Positions 22,559 through 32,929 of a DNA stretch of 64,000 bases are shown here, piece after piece. This stretch comes from Enoplolaimus lenunculus (lineage: Eukaryota; Nematoda; Enoplea; Enoplida; Thoracostomopsidae). The DNA is taken from contig JASANG010003917.1 of NCBI GenBank assembly GCA_030248215.1, positions 186,001 to 250,000 on the forward strand. The letters are read 5' to 3'. Both the position numbers and the translations under genes were made by a program. Position 1 is the first letter of the stretch, and every line of letters starts with the position of its first letter. The notes beneath the pieces are model-generated. The model saw nothing but the letters and a program-made list of their open reading frames with translations. It ran no database searches and had not been told where the DNA came from.

Positions 22559-22737
22559 GGCCAATCTTACTTTAAGGGGCGTAACAGTAGATTAAGCGTA
22601 TTCCTAGGTCTAAGCCTAAGCCTAAGCGTTGCCAAAATGAGTACCTAAGCCTAAGCAAAAAATGAAATTTAGAATCTAAACCTACTGTTTTACTGACCCA
22701 CCAGAATCCTGGACGCCGCTTAAAGTAAACATGGGCG
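22559..22737 (-). mobile_element. TTAGGC-core TIR element, copy 3
   Basis: The TSD is gtacttat at 22551-22558 and 22738-22745, possibly 9 bp with a shared g. The left end is GGCCAATCTTACTTTAAGGG and the right end ..CGCTTAAAGTAAACATGGGC. The core is taagcctaagcctaagcg. The subterminal sequence differs from copies 1, 2 and 7 (ACTTTAAGGGGCG instead of TATAGAACAGGGGCG), suggesting a subfamily. Confidence 0.85.
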
Positions 22738-23027
22738 GTACTTATTAGCCAGGTATCCAGTTTGGGTCAAAATCGTTGTCTGTTTCTGTTAGAAATACCA
22801 AAAATTCCGTTCTTTTTAGTCGACTGTTAATAGTTATCAAAAATCACGTTTAAACCACCCAATTTATCAAAATACAAAAATGCTGCACGACAAATTTCAT
22901 CCAGTCTTAATGAAACAGATTTGAATGCATGCGTCATTTGTTTCTCCTTGAAATTTCCAAACGTTCGGTGAATATTTGCATACATCAATGGTATTGGTGT
23001 GAAATTGTAACTTCTTAAACCTTTTAC

Positions 23028-26000
23028 TTAAATGTGTCCAGTTCCGTTATCTTTCGAACTTTTCGTTTCCATTATTTTAAACCACTTATCTGTTTAAAAC
23101 TTTCTGCTAATCTGAGAGAATAGCAAAATACTATGATTTATACTTACCTTTTTCTTTTGGCCTAACCATGAGATCTGTAATTTCGTTCCAGAAAGAACAT
23201 TTGTCACTTTTTAAATTTTCGATAATCGCGTCACTTGAAGCACTCAACTCGCGAACTTCCCTGTTTTCACCCATCGGAGGCCATGCCTTTGTCGTTGTAG
23301 GTCGCCTTGAATATGTTTAGTTGCGAGTTCACTCATGAACAGAGCAAGAACCGAACACTAACCGTATTAATATAAGCGTAAACCTAAGCCCAAAAAAACG
23401 AATAAGCTTAGCCATAAGGTTTAAAACCTAACCGTGATTCTAAAATTACTTCTGGACTGGTATCGATAAGTTGAGCAAATGACAAAATGTTGCGACTTTG
23501 TTGGAGATCTGTTCTATAGTAGTGAGCGGAAGTTCAACAGTATGGAAAACAAACATTTACAAGGATTTCTGTTTTGTTTCCTTTGACAGGCTGATTTAAT
23601 ATTGGTTTTGAAGTTGACATCGTCTAGTTGACTTGAAGCTCAAGCTGCATCTTAAATTTTATCGCAAAATTTTCGGCACGACAGCGTCGGAGGGGTGACA
23701 CATCACCCAACCCCTCTGGATTCGATACAAGTACCGAAAAAGCTTTCAATGACTGTATAAAATACTACTTACCCATTTTTAGCGAACTGTGTCCAATACT
23801 GGATAACTTGCCGTGAAAATTCAACTTCTTCTTGTCGATAGCGTTGTGGCTGAACGAGTGGCGCACCAAATACGTACTCGATTTCGTACGCGTGCATTGT
23901 TCCCATCCATTCTGGCCAATCATTAGTCGATATGCGTTGATTGAATAAGAACGAATAAATTTTCGGACCGTGAGGGCCGCCAAGGGTCGCCTCTGGGGTT
24001 GTGCCAATTTTTTCTTCTCCATTTTCTGGTTTGTTGTTGTTGTTGTTGTTATTATTATTGTTTCCTGGCAACATTGGTTTTTTAACCGCAATTAGATTGT
24101 AAAGCCGTTGGCTAAACCGTAAAACACCACAACCAAAATAGTAATCGCCAACCATATGATTGACAGCGTCGCGATAAAATGTAGTCTCGTCTTTTACGTT
24201 GTTGTTGTTGTTGTTGTTGTTGTTATTATTTTTCTTTTTGGTGTTACTTATTTTGCACAGTTGCTCTACTGGCATAGTGCCATACTTGGCTTCAATTGCT
24301 GTTTGCAGCGCTCTTGGAAATCGTGCAAATCCATGCGTTACACTGTCTACGAATTCAGCACGACTTATCGCAGGAGCGGTGGTTTCGTTGGTGAAATATT
24401 GTTTGAGATAATACGCCAGCCAGAAACTGCCTTCGTCTGCGTTAATGCCGATCATTACTGGGCAGCGTTTAATATTGCCTAAATTGGGCAAATGTTGCTT
24501 TTAGGGACATAACAGTAACCTGAGAATATGTCTAGGTCTACGCCATAACCTTGTAAACCTAAACCTCCCTCAGCCTAACGGCAATTGTAACATTAAACCT
24601 AAAGCATTGATAGCCCTACGCCTAAGCAAAACATTAGGTAAAAGCGTGAAACTATAGTCTGGTGCAGATCCACGGGAAACCGGGGCACCCCTAAATGTCA
24701 CGTGGACCAGAAGTTTTATCTTGAATTTGATCACTACTGCAGCGACCCGAATAAGAGGGGGGTAATAAGAGGGGGCCCCATTTTGGGTCCGAATCAATTG
24801 GAGTATGTATCCCTAATAAGAGTCCGCAAATGGATAGAGTCCCTAAACCCTAATTAGAGTCCATAAATGTCAATTATCCGTAATTATAGTGCGTAAATCA
24901 TGCCGAATAAAGTTGAGTTCGAAACTTTAAAGCGTACTTAAGTTTTGAAAGTACTTTTCTCAGTAGAACCTAGCATTATTGCTCAAGCTATTGACACAAT
25001 ACAAATAAACGTGTAATTCAACGGATTGACAGTACCGATATATCAGTAGCGAAGTGTGGCGGAGCGTGAGTTAAAAATAAATAACAGTCCGTAACTGAAT
25101 AACAAGGGAGGTACCCTCTAGAGAGGCCAATTAAAGATCAGTCTCCCCTCAAATTCGGGTCACTGCAGTAGTTCTTATATTCATCGAGTATACAAATTAA
25201 AATCGAGACCATGCAGCTGAATTTCGTGAGGTACCTACTGTTGCTAATACACTTGTGCTTTACGTTGTCATCTAACATCAACTCGTTTATGAAGGTAAAT
25301 ATTTTCATATTAATAATAAAATAGTGTTTTAACAGCGTTTTGTGATTCAAGAGATTTATTTTACCGTTTCTCAATGTAAAAATAAACCGTTTTTAAACAT
25401 TTGACAAAAACAAATATACCGGCATCGAACATATCTCGCGCGTTGCCTTGAAAGAAATTCGGATCGGATTCAATCGGAACAAACGCAAATTCTAAAAATC
25501 CAACAGAAACCGACGATGCAGCGGCCTGGCTTAACCGCCTTGCGTCAACTTTTTGTAAACACTCGCGAACACTTAATTTCGGTTGTTTTGCAACGCCGTC
25601 TCCAGCTGGTGAACTGTTACATCCTAGAGCTTGTGCCAACTGTAGCGAACGATTTTTCATCACATCGGCACGTTGAAGTGCCCAATGATTAAGGAATGAA
25701 CCGCTTTGCATAATTGCTCGGCTAAAATGTGGCCGACTTCCGGCCGCTAGTAAATGCATCGACACCGAAGCTGAACCTGCACTTTCACCAAAAATGGTGA
25801 TATTATTCGGATTACCACCGAACACTTCGATATTAGCTTGGATCCATTTCAATGCCAGCTGCTGGTCAAGTAACCCAACATTGCCCGGCGCTCCGCTGTT
25901 ATCTCCGGCACCAGGTTCCGGATCGAGCGTTAAGAATCCAAAAGCACTCAGACGATAGTTAACATTGACGACAATAACGTTGCCAACTGCGGCTAAAAAT

Positions 26001-26524
26001 CGCCCGTCGTACAGCGGAAGCGACGGACTGCCAGAAAAAAATCCGCCACCAAAAATCCAAACCAACGTTGCGAGTCGTTCTGCTCCACCACCAGCAGAAG
26101 CTTCAAACGAATCTTTGCCAGACGGTCCGGCTTTTGATTCTTTGCTGCCGCGAACCGGTGCCCAAATATTTAAATAGAGACAATCTTCTTTGACTGGATG
26201 ATTGTTTGCGTTCCACATTTCCGCACCTCGAAATCCAGGATACTCATTGTCGCGTTCGTGCATACAAGCAGGTGCGTACGTATGAGCAAGCCGGGTTTGT
26301 CGCCATGGTCGCTTTGGGACCGGTGGAGCAAAGCGGAGGTCGCCAAGCGGAGGTTCAGCGAAGGGAACACCAAGAAATGATTCGACTTGAGTGCCAAGTG
26401 TTGCCGATCGTGACCCTTTGATGCAACCCTCGTTGACGCAAAGTTCAATTTCACTCGCGTCTGAGTACGGACACCAAATGGCGCAAAGAAGCCACACAGG
26501 AAACAAGGCAATCCATAAAATCAT
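23028..26524 (-). CDS. ace: Acetylcholinesterase, four exons
   Basis: This is a secreted esterase that hydrolyses acetylcholine at synapses. Exons on the minus strand: 26524-25420, 24478-23773, 23305-23148 and 23089-23028; phases agree and give 676 aa. The start is the ATG that opens a signal peptide (ILWIALFPVWLLCAIW). The triad is Ser248 (GESAG), Glu384 (NADEG) and His564 (GTMHAYE). Trp104 in AEMWNAN equals the choline-binding Trp84 of Torpedo AChE. Cys87-Cys115 and Cys485 with the DKCSFWNE Cys fit the conserved disulfides. The oxyanion loop is GGGFFSGS. Acyl-pocket Phe290 is kept, while position 288 appears to be Leu. Two runs of 10-11 Asn interrupt the region before His564. The C-terminal tail (PKEKDKWFK...GTGHI) is hydrophilic, with no GPI signal. 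A broader cholinesterase-like carboxylesterase is possible, but Trp84 favours AChE. Confidence 0.9.
23340..23460 (-). repeat. TTAGGC-like fragment upstream of ace exon 3, in intron 2
   Basis: The segment gaacagagcaagaaccgaac followed by gtaaacctaagcc and ataagcttagccataagg resembles a worn TTAGGC element. Ends and TSD are not clear. Confidence 0.45.
24030..24060. repeat. (TTG)n/(TTA)n microsatellite coding poly-Asn in ace
   Basis: A run of ttg then tta triplets on the plus strand is read on the minus strand as about ten Asn codons (AAC/AAT) within ace exon 2. Confidence 0.9.
24198..24230. repeat. Second (TTG)n microsatellite coding poly-Asn in ace
   Basis: Nine or so ttg triplets plus tta triplets encode about eleven Asn on the minus strand, just after KISNTKKK. 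Confidence 0.9.
24487..24650 (-). mobile_element. Worn TTAGGC-type element beside the ace exon 2 acceptor
   Basis: It begins gggcaaatgttgcttttagg and continues gacataacagtaacc, close to the left end of copy 3, then has taaacctaaacc and ctacgcctaagc units. The left end starts only ~8 bases from the exon 2 splice acceptor (minus-strand ..aatttag). The right end and TSD are not clear. Confidence 0.55.
24741..25164. mobile_element. TIR element starting AGYGACCC, copy 1, in ace intron 1
   Basis: The left end is AGCGACCCGAATAAGAGG and the right end complements to AGTGACCCGAATTTGAGG. The interior matches 34599-34959 over most of its length (for example actttaaagcgtac, ggcggagcgtg). The flanks ctactgc and gcagtag are palindromic, so the TSD is undefined. 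No ORF; superfamily not assigned. Confidence 0.8.
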
Positions 26525-27179
26525 TGCACTATAATGCTCGTAGAGTCTGTTCTTTATCCATGGTTCAATCAATATTTGAATTTGACGTTACTTACAGTTA
26601 AAAAATTTTTTAAGTTATTCCATACGTATCTGTCGTTAAAATTTTGCTGCTGATGCGGCGAGTTTGTATGCTGATAAGCGAGTCACAATAAAGATTGCTA
26701 GTATATCGAGTTGATATTAATGATAGTGCAATTTTTTTACTTTTACATTAGTTTATAGCGCGATCGGGTATCAGAGATAACTCATTTTTTACGGTTTATC
26801 CTAAAAAATGAAACCGAGTCTGCATTAAATTTTTAGTAAAATATTCTTGACTTTTATTAACATACCGTCTGGCGTCTATGGAGAAAACAATGGTGTGTTT
26901 GCATATACATTTGGAGTATATTTGAAAGGTGGTGGTGGACTTTAATAAAAAATGGTCGATCCTATAGATCTCGACGAACAGAAAATAATTATCATTCACA
27001 TGTTTGTAAAATGTAGTTTATTCCTTACACAAATTTGATTAGTGTTTGTAAGTACATGTTTTATTTAAAAGATTTGAAATTTAAAGGGCTATACCATAAC
27101 TATTGAACCTGGGACTGCAGCGCTAAAGCTGGTACCAGCGCGTCAAAATCTATAAATTGAACTATTTATATTAAATTCT
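26525..27179. other. Region upstream of ace
   Basis: AT-rich, presumably the ace 5' UTR and promoter. No defensible site and no coding frame. Confidence 0.35.
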
Positions 27180-28231
27180 GGCCCCTGTATAGAACAGGGG
27201 CTTCCGGTTTTCCAGGGTGAAAAAATTATGACCAGGAGCGCAGCGCACCCACTCCTGTATGACGGTCTGATTTCCCCTGGTTTGGTAGGAAAAATCACAG
27301 ACATACTCATAAGCCTGGATATTCTCTGGTCCCGCAGGGAAAATCTGTAGTGTAAAGTTTGTTTGGAAACCGGGAAAAGCGGAAATTTAAAAAGCTTAGA
27401 TTATTCCTGGGTTGGTAGGAAAAATCTGAAGCATAAGTTTTGGTTAACCAACCCAGGGTAAATCTAGGCATTAAAATTTTCCACTTTTCCCGTTTTCCAA
27501 GCAAAACCCATGCTTCAGATTTTTCTTACCAACCAAAGAAAAATCTAGGTTATTTAATTTCCCACTTTTCCCGTTTTAAAACCTATGCTTAAGATTTTCC
27601 CTACCAACCCAGGATAAAAATCTAGGCATTAGAATTTTCCTTAGGCTTAGGCTTAAGCGTAGACTTAGGCTAAAGCTGAGGACGTTTAATTTTCCACTTT
27701 TCCCGTTTTCCAACCAAAACCCATGCTTCAGATTTTTCTTACTAACCAAAGAAAAATCTAGGCATTTTAATTTTCCACTTTTACCGTTTTTCAACCGAAA
27801 CCTATGCTTCAGATTTTCCCTACCAACCCAGGGTAAAAATCTAGGCATTAGAATTTTCCTCAGGCTTAGGCTTAGGCTTAGACTTAGGCTAAGGCTGAGG
27901 TTTTATATCTGGCTTTTACACTGCGAAAAATGGTGAGTCAAATTGACTCCCTTTGAAATCGGCTCTAAGGGACTTACACAATCTGAGTCAAATTCGACTC
28001 CGCCAGAGTCAAACGTGCTACTTTAGTGAGTTGAATTTGACTCAGATTGTATAGTCCCGTAGAGCCTAGTTTGGTGGGAGTCAATTTGACTAAAATTTTT
28101 TGCGGTGTAGGCTTTGGCTTAAGGTCAAGCTTACGATTACTATTTAGGCTCGGACTTAAGCTTTAGATTTAGGCTTAGGCTTTAGGTTTAGGATAAGGCT
28201 TAATATAGGTATAGGAGTGTACTGTTGCATT
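27180..28231 (+). mobile_element. Large composite TTAGGC element with internal tandem repeats
   Basis: It begins with the family end ggcccctgtatagaacaggg. About 27300-27860 consists of several units containing ttttcccgttttccaacc, catgcttcagatttt and accaacccagggtaaaaatc, partly inverted at the left. TTAGGC-like arrays lie at ~27640-27690, ~27861-27901 and ~28110-28215; the first two arrays are 220 bp apart. The right end resembles the family end (gtgtactgttgc) but is worn. A TA-flanked MITE (27917-28109) is nested within the last array. The only sizeable ORF is a repetitive shadow of the units. Confidence 0.65.
27917..28109. mobile_element. TA-flanked fold-back MITE (GAGTCAAATTGACTC family), copy A
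   Basis: It starts TACACTGCGAAAAATGGTGA and ends with the inverted form ...TTTTTTGCGGTGTA. The two halves are near-complete inverted copies rich in GAGTCAAATT. A TA target and CACTGC ends suggest Tc1/mariner. It is nested in the composite at 27180-28231. Confidence 0.85.
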
Positions 28232-28247
28232 CTGAGTCTGTTGGTGT

Positions 28248-28555
28248 CAGGGTTGGGCACCGGAAAAAAACCAACGAAAAGACGGTTTTTTGGTTGTTCC
28301 GTTTTTTCCGAGGGAGTGGAAAAACGGACAAAAACTTTTTATTGTAAAATCTCACTAAATTTCAAGCAAAACGGTGACTAAACTCCCCCAAAACCGTGAC
28401 AAATTGGTTCTTACGTTCTCTTCACTGTGAAGGCTGATTTTACTGACGAAACGGTATAATAGAGGATCGCACGAGATATAAATAGTGGGAGCAGCGACAA
28501 GCCAAATGCCATTTTAGTGATAAACATTAATACAACATGTTGGTTTTGAACCCTG
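28248..28555. mobile_element. Possible hAT-like element with CAGGGTTGGGCACCGG end
   Basis: The start CAGGGTTGGGCACCGG is typical of hAT ends. A candidate right end, AACCCTG, lies at 28549-28555. The interior holds accaacg/ttggttg and gttttttccg motifs. No matching TSD was found, so the right border is uncertain. Confidence 0.4.
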
Positions 28556-29241
28556 TTGAAGTGGTTAAGCCGTATTCCCCCCTTGGATCGTCCAGTGGAA
28601 GGAATAAGGAATACATCCTTCTTAAATCTCTGAAAAGTTCAAAAAAACGCATGTTTACAGACTTTTAGAATAGCGAGCTTGACTCTCATACCCGCTTGGA
28701 TGGGAGACCTAGCTAAGCCCCTGGTGTTTTTTGTGAAAGGAATACCTCATGTTCTTACGGGACCGGTCTTGCCGAGTGCGACCCGCGCATAGGTAACTGC
28801 TGTTCCAATGGTGACTAATTTTATGTTCGTGTTTGTTGTGCACGTTCGTGCTCAAGCGCGAGCCCCACTGGAAGTGCTAGAGGCATACTTTCAATTTTTG
28901 ATGCCCGTCGGGCTCTATAAAATTAATGTGTAGGGTGCAAAGACCGGCATAGTAATTGCAAGTAAGAATCTGTCTGTATTTAAGGCAATGATGAACTAAA
29001 TTCAACAGCACTATGTTAAAACTACGGTGGCATCTCAGTCAGAGGCGGATGCTGGGTGAGTAAAATTGTGTTTTCTCTCGATCCAGCAGTCCTATGGGGC
29101 TGAAACGCATGTGATACAAATGGTTTTCTAGCCAAACTGCAATTCCAGATAGATCCTTGCTACTATATACTTCTTTAATTTAAAATTGCTATGTGTATTT
29201 GTGATTTTGCTGTTTGTCTTTGATGCAACATTAATTGAATT
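28556..29241. other. Region with a 5S-rRNA-like internal promoter fragment
   Basis: Bases ~28690-28713 read cgcttggatgggagacctag, close to the 5S rRNA box C context (ACTTGGATGGGAGACC). A possible A-box-like ggttaagc lies at 28562-28569, about 130 bp upstream, which is too far for an intact 5S gene. This may be a 5S-derived SINE or pseudogene. The rest is unremarkable. Confidence 0.3.
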
Positions 29242-29523
29242 TTGTATATATCAAGTTGGCAGATTTTAATGCAGTATTCAACCCGCATATTGTTTGCGTA
29301 CGCTTATAATCATGCGTTATCAAATGTTGATACTTTAATAAAATACTCATTTGGTTGTCCCAATGTCACTTTTTCAATAAGCAACTCATTCATTATAACG
29401 TTCTTGTACTTTTTAGATGCATTAATAGCCATTATTTTCAATTTTTCTGTTTATTCCGGAACGCGAAAAACCGTTTTACGGTTGATTCAATTCTTGCGCG
29501 GAAAAAAACCAGCACAAGCTTAG
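29242..29523 (+). CDS. Possible last exon of a rhodopsin-like GPCR (TM6-TM7), tentative
   Basis: An open frame contains a hydrophobic segment, FIITFLYFLDALIAIIFNFS, then VYSGTRKTVLRLIQFLRGKK and a stop at 29521-29523. The pattern of aromatic, D/N-A-L, I-I-F/Y-N-F-S and R-K followed by a basic amphipathic stretch resembles TM7 and helix 8 of rhodopsin-like receptors (N-A-L-N-P-I-I-Y..F...R). The Asn-Pro of NPxxY is absent. A cag acceptor at 29269-29271 could open the exon. No other receptor exon was found nearby, so this may be a decayed chemoreceptor fragment or chance. Confidence 0.3.
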   Translation: MYISSWQILMQYSTRILFAYAYNHALSNVDTLIKYSFGCPNVTFSISNSFIITFLYFLDALIAIIFNFSVYSGTRKTVLRLIQFLRGKKPAQA

Positions 29524-30108
29524 AATAACCATTGAAATTCATAAAGGTCGAAAAATTTCTCGCTGGTTCGTAAAAATGCTTACATGTGATGGTATATTTC
29601 ATCCGCAATTCAATCATGGCTCCATCCCTGCATGCGTACTCCGTCTCTCTGACCCTTTCAGGGGCTGCTTGTTTTAATATTGCAAAACTGCAACCAAACA
29701 GGTCCTACAATGATGATAAGGCGTCTAATCAGTGAAAACTAGTAACGCTTGCAGAAATTTAAGCAGTTTCTGGACATAATCCTAATTTTTAATTTAAACC
29801 CGCAGGGTAAAACCAAACGCCAAACATTAACAGAGTGTAACGACAGCAAAAATATATACAGGAGTTAAAACCCTTAATTTTTATTCCAAATCATAACAAA
29901 TTACATCATTTAATGGATAGGTGGCAACGTTATGGCTGGTGTTGTTTTGTGTATGAGAATTTTAATAAAACAGTTGTCAATGATGCACAATTTACATTTT
30001 AATTACACAAACCTTTTCCACCTTCGACTGCTGATGTCTTGTAATTTCGCTGAATAGGGTTTATATGTATTTTTTATGCTTTAAAATTGAATTTAAATTG
30101 TAACATTA
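29524..30108. other. Intergenic stretch, nothing recognised
   Basis: AT-rich, without coding signal or clear repeat ends. Confidence 0.35.
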
Positions 30109-30116
30109 CAAATTTG

Positions 30117-30370
30117 TGCCCATGTAAAAAGATCAGGGGCGGAGATTTTTCTGTGGGATTAAGCTTTAGACTAATTTTTTGCTTGGCTTAGGCTTAGTCT
30201 TAGGCTTAGGCTTAGGAATATGCTCATTCTTACGCTTTTAGGTTTAGGCTTAGTCTTAGGCTTAGGCTTAGAAATATGCTCATTCTTACGCTTAGGTGTA
30301 GGCGTAGGTTTAGGCTTATGCTTGGGAATACGCTTATAATACTGTTTCGCCCCTGTTGTTCACATTGACC
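30117..30370 (+). mobile_element. TTAGGC-core TIR element, copy 4 (expanded core)
   Basis: A perfect 8-bp TSD, caaatttg, lies at 30109-30116 and 30371-30378. The ends are TGCCCATGTAAAAAGATCAG and the complement of ...TGTTGTTCACATTGACC. The core is longer than in the other copies because the segment gaatatgctcattcttacgc plus TTAGGC units is present twice. An 86-codon minus-strand frame here is just the repeat. Confidence 0.9.
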
Positions 30371-30520
30371 CAAATTTGTAACAAATAAATAATCGGAAGT
30401 GTAACTACTCACAACTGTGCAAAACGAATGATAAAAATCGCAGAAACATAAACAAATAGTAAATGAAAATACGACACAGGAATGGAGCACGGATATTCTT
30501 GTGCGACCCTTCCTTTCGTC

Positions 30521-30709
30521 GGCCCATGTAAAGATCAGGGGCGGAACGTTTTTCTGTGGGACTAGAAAAGAGTAAGCTTAGGTTTTAGACTAATTTTTTT
30601 GCTTGGCTTAGGCTTAGGCTTAGGAATATGCTCATTCTTATGCTTAGGTTTAGGCTTAGAAATATGCTTATAATACTGTTCCGCTCCTGTTATTTTACCT
30701 ACACTGGCC
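30521..30709 (+). mobile_element. TTAGGC-core TIR element, copy 5
   Basis: An 8-bp TSD with one mismatch: ctttcgtc (30513-30520) and cttccgtc (30710-30717). Ends are GGCCCATGTAAAGATCAGGG and the complement of ..CCTGTTATTTTACC..CTGGCC. The core is ttggcttaggcttaggctta. It lies 143 bp from copy 4 in the same orientation. Confidence 0.88.
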
Positions 30710-30795
30710 CTTCCGTCGAATGCTGGGTTTCTAGGATGTGTGTGTAAATTGTTCTCTGCTCATTAATTGAAACTTTGGAGGATTTTAGATGAATT

Positions 30796-31143
30796 TTGTT
30801 ATTTTTGTTTACAAAATCAAACAACTGCATCACAGCAAGTACATTGATAGACTGCGTAAACGTGATTACAGAGGCGAAAATAGCCGATATTCTGCCATAT
30901 TTAAAACCGAAGTGCAGGCCAACTGTTACCGGAAACCCAAACGGGGATTTACATCCTGATGCCTACTGTATTTTTTCAGGCTGTAAATGTTTGAATCAAC
31001 CATCGCCACGGGCAGACCTGCAGTCTTGCGCCCTAACCAGGTATTGTTTATTAAGTAAAAATGATCAGGTATACAGTGGTATATACGAAAATAATTTTTC
31101 TAAAATATGTTCACTTGAGCGCGGAACCTTTTCATTCCCATAG
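30796..31143 (+). CDS. Cys-rich open frame, unrecognised
   Basis: A 115-codon frame with no ATG at its head. The central part, DILPYLKPKCRPTVTG then CIFSGCKCLNQPSPR and LQSCALTRYC, has eight Cys in about 55 residues, unlike the surrounding AT-rich DNA. A cag acceptor near 30834-30836 and a gtattg donor after CALTR could bound an exon. I do not recognise a family; it could be an exon of a secreted protein or chance. Confidence 0.25.
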   Translation: MLFLFTKSNNCITASTLIDCVNVITEAKIADILPYLKPKCRPTVTGNPNGDLHPDAYCIFSGCKCLNQPSPRADLQSCALTRYCLLSKNDQVYSGIYENNFSKICSLERGTFSFP

Positions 31144-31896
31144 TGCGTCTAAGTCATACGGAAATTTCTAAAGGCAATATTCTTCTATTTACCACTTATA
31201 AAAATATCAAAAACAGCTGCTAACAGCAAATACTAAACAACGCGGTTCAAGCCAATTTACATAACTTTACTTCAAATTTAAGATGTTTTCGGCTTTTGAT
31301 AGCAGGCACCGGTTGCAATATATGGTTTATGTCCAATCATATTTATCGCTTCTGTATGCATAGTGACAATTTCAGCTACCGGACAACTTGCCGATTCTCA
31401 TTTCGCAACCAAACATTCATATGGACGTTCATAATGACCGATTTCTCATAAAAATTCCAGCTAAACAAGAAAAAAGGTTTTTTTTCTGTAACTAATCCTT
31501 GCTGGATCGTATAGGACAAAAACGTTTTCACCTTCGCAACCCTTGCTCGCGAAAATTTTCGACAAAATTATCGCCTACCGAAATGAAATCTTGCTGATAC
31601 CGATAAACCCGACAGTTTGCCTCCCACCGTTATGCACAGGTTTAAGCACAGGATTATGCTTGAGTAGGCTTTATTCAACGGCAGCTGTCGAGCGACAAGT
31701 AGTCGGACGACCATATCGTAGCGGTAGCTTCATTTGTATAGCAGCCAACATTTGCTATTTTTAAGTAAAAGTTTGAACCTTAGTCTAAGTACTAAAGCCT
31801 AAGACGTACTATGATTGTTTGAAACCTGTTCTACACACTGCAGGCTTCAAAAACCTAACAGTTGTAAACACTTGAACAAAAATATACGAAAATATC
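31144..31896. other. Intergenic stretch, nothing firm
   Basis: A short patch of ttagtctaag and aagcctaag units at ~31775-31810 recalls the TTAGGC family. An ORF at 31543-31764 has no resemblance. Confidence 0.35.
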
Positions 31897-32095
31897 GCAT
31901 TCCATATAAAGATCATGCGCGAAACGTTTTTCTGCGGGACTGCAATAGAGTAAAGCTTAAGCTTCAGTCTAATATTTTCTGCTTTGCTTTAGTCTTTAGG
32001 CTAAGGTTTAATATGTAGAAGCTCGTCATTACGTTTAGGCTTAGGCTTAGACTCAGGAATATATATGCTTTAACGGCCGTATTCTATGCATTGGT
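31897..32095 (+). mobile_element. TTAGGC-core TIR element, copy 6 (worn)
   Basis: The ends ccatataaagatcatgcgcg and ccgtattctatgcattgg match the family ends with several changes. The core has tttaggctaagg and cgtttaggcttaggctt. No clear TSD. Confidence 0.75.
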
Positions 32096-32929
32096 CTAAT
32101 ATTTGAGCAAAAATACGCAGAAAATGTCGCTAACTATTTCGCCAGATGTACAAAAAACACTAAAATATACCGTAGCAGGACCACCTGCTATGTTGATGTT
32201 CGCGGGCATTTCAAAGCATAATGTTATGGTCTGACTGTTTTTGTGAACTACGATGCAACAAAAAACAACGACAACAACCACATGACGTGTGCCCACTGCC
32301 TCACATTAAACATGGGATGGAAGGTGGAAAGTAATCAAAATGGCTGAGAATTGTCGCGTTTCGAAATTGTTCGTTCCGTCTGTTTGTGAATAGCTGAGTA
32401 CGATGGCTACAAATGACGAAGAATATTAAGTCAGTTCAATTTCAAAATTAGTTTTTCAAATGTGCGCACAATTTCACGGTTGAATTTTGTGATTTTCAAA
32501 AAATCGTATTTATAATATGATTTCTAATTAAGTAAAACTGGTTCAATGTCGGATAAGAACACCAAGACATACTATTAGATTTTTGGCTTTTAGATGGGTG
32601 AAAATGAAAATGTAGCCATGCAGTTTAAAATTTAATAAACGTTGGCCAAACATAAATGATAAATGATAATTTTTGGGTAAATACCAATTTTTGGATAAAT
32701 TAAATATTTTCAGCCGCTCCTCGATAAGAATGATCTGTTAGTTTACATGGAAGGTTCAAGTATGGCAGTATTGTGTCGTCTGTCGGCTAATTTAGGATTT
32801 CATATTATATGGTCTAAAATTTTTGCCATAAACGGACAGATATAAACAACACTTATTTCAGAAACACCGTAAAAGCGTTTGATGCTAAAAATAAGTTCTA
32901 AGTGTAGTAAAACCTGCAACCGCATTTTA
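32096..32929. other. Intergenic stretch, nothing recognised
   Basis: AT-rich; no coding frame or element with clear ends. Confidence 0.35.

Noticed and set aside
26525-26572. Longer ace N-terminus (16 extra residues upstream)
   Set aside because: The upstream extension opens with TTG, not ATG, and the ATG at 26524 directly begins a good signal peptide.
27576-27848. 90-codon minus-strand frame with repeated FSLV..KNLKHGFWLENGKSGK units
   Set aside because: It is a translation shadow of the tandem units in the composite TTAGGC element; periodicity is in the DNA, not a protein family.
30230-30490. 86-codon minus-strand frame rich in Leu/Ser/Arg
   Set aside because: The C-terminal half is translated TTAGGC repeat and the rest has no family resemblance.
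27640-30700. True telomere or chromosome-fusion scar from TTAGGC arrays
   Set aside because: Arrays are degenerate, short and enclosed by inverted ends with 8-bp duplications at several sites, so transposition explains them better.
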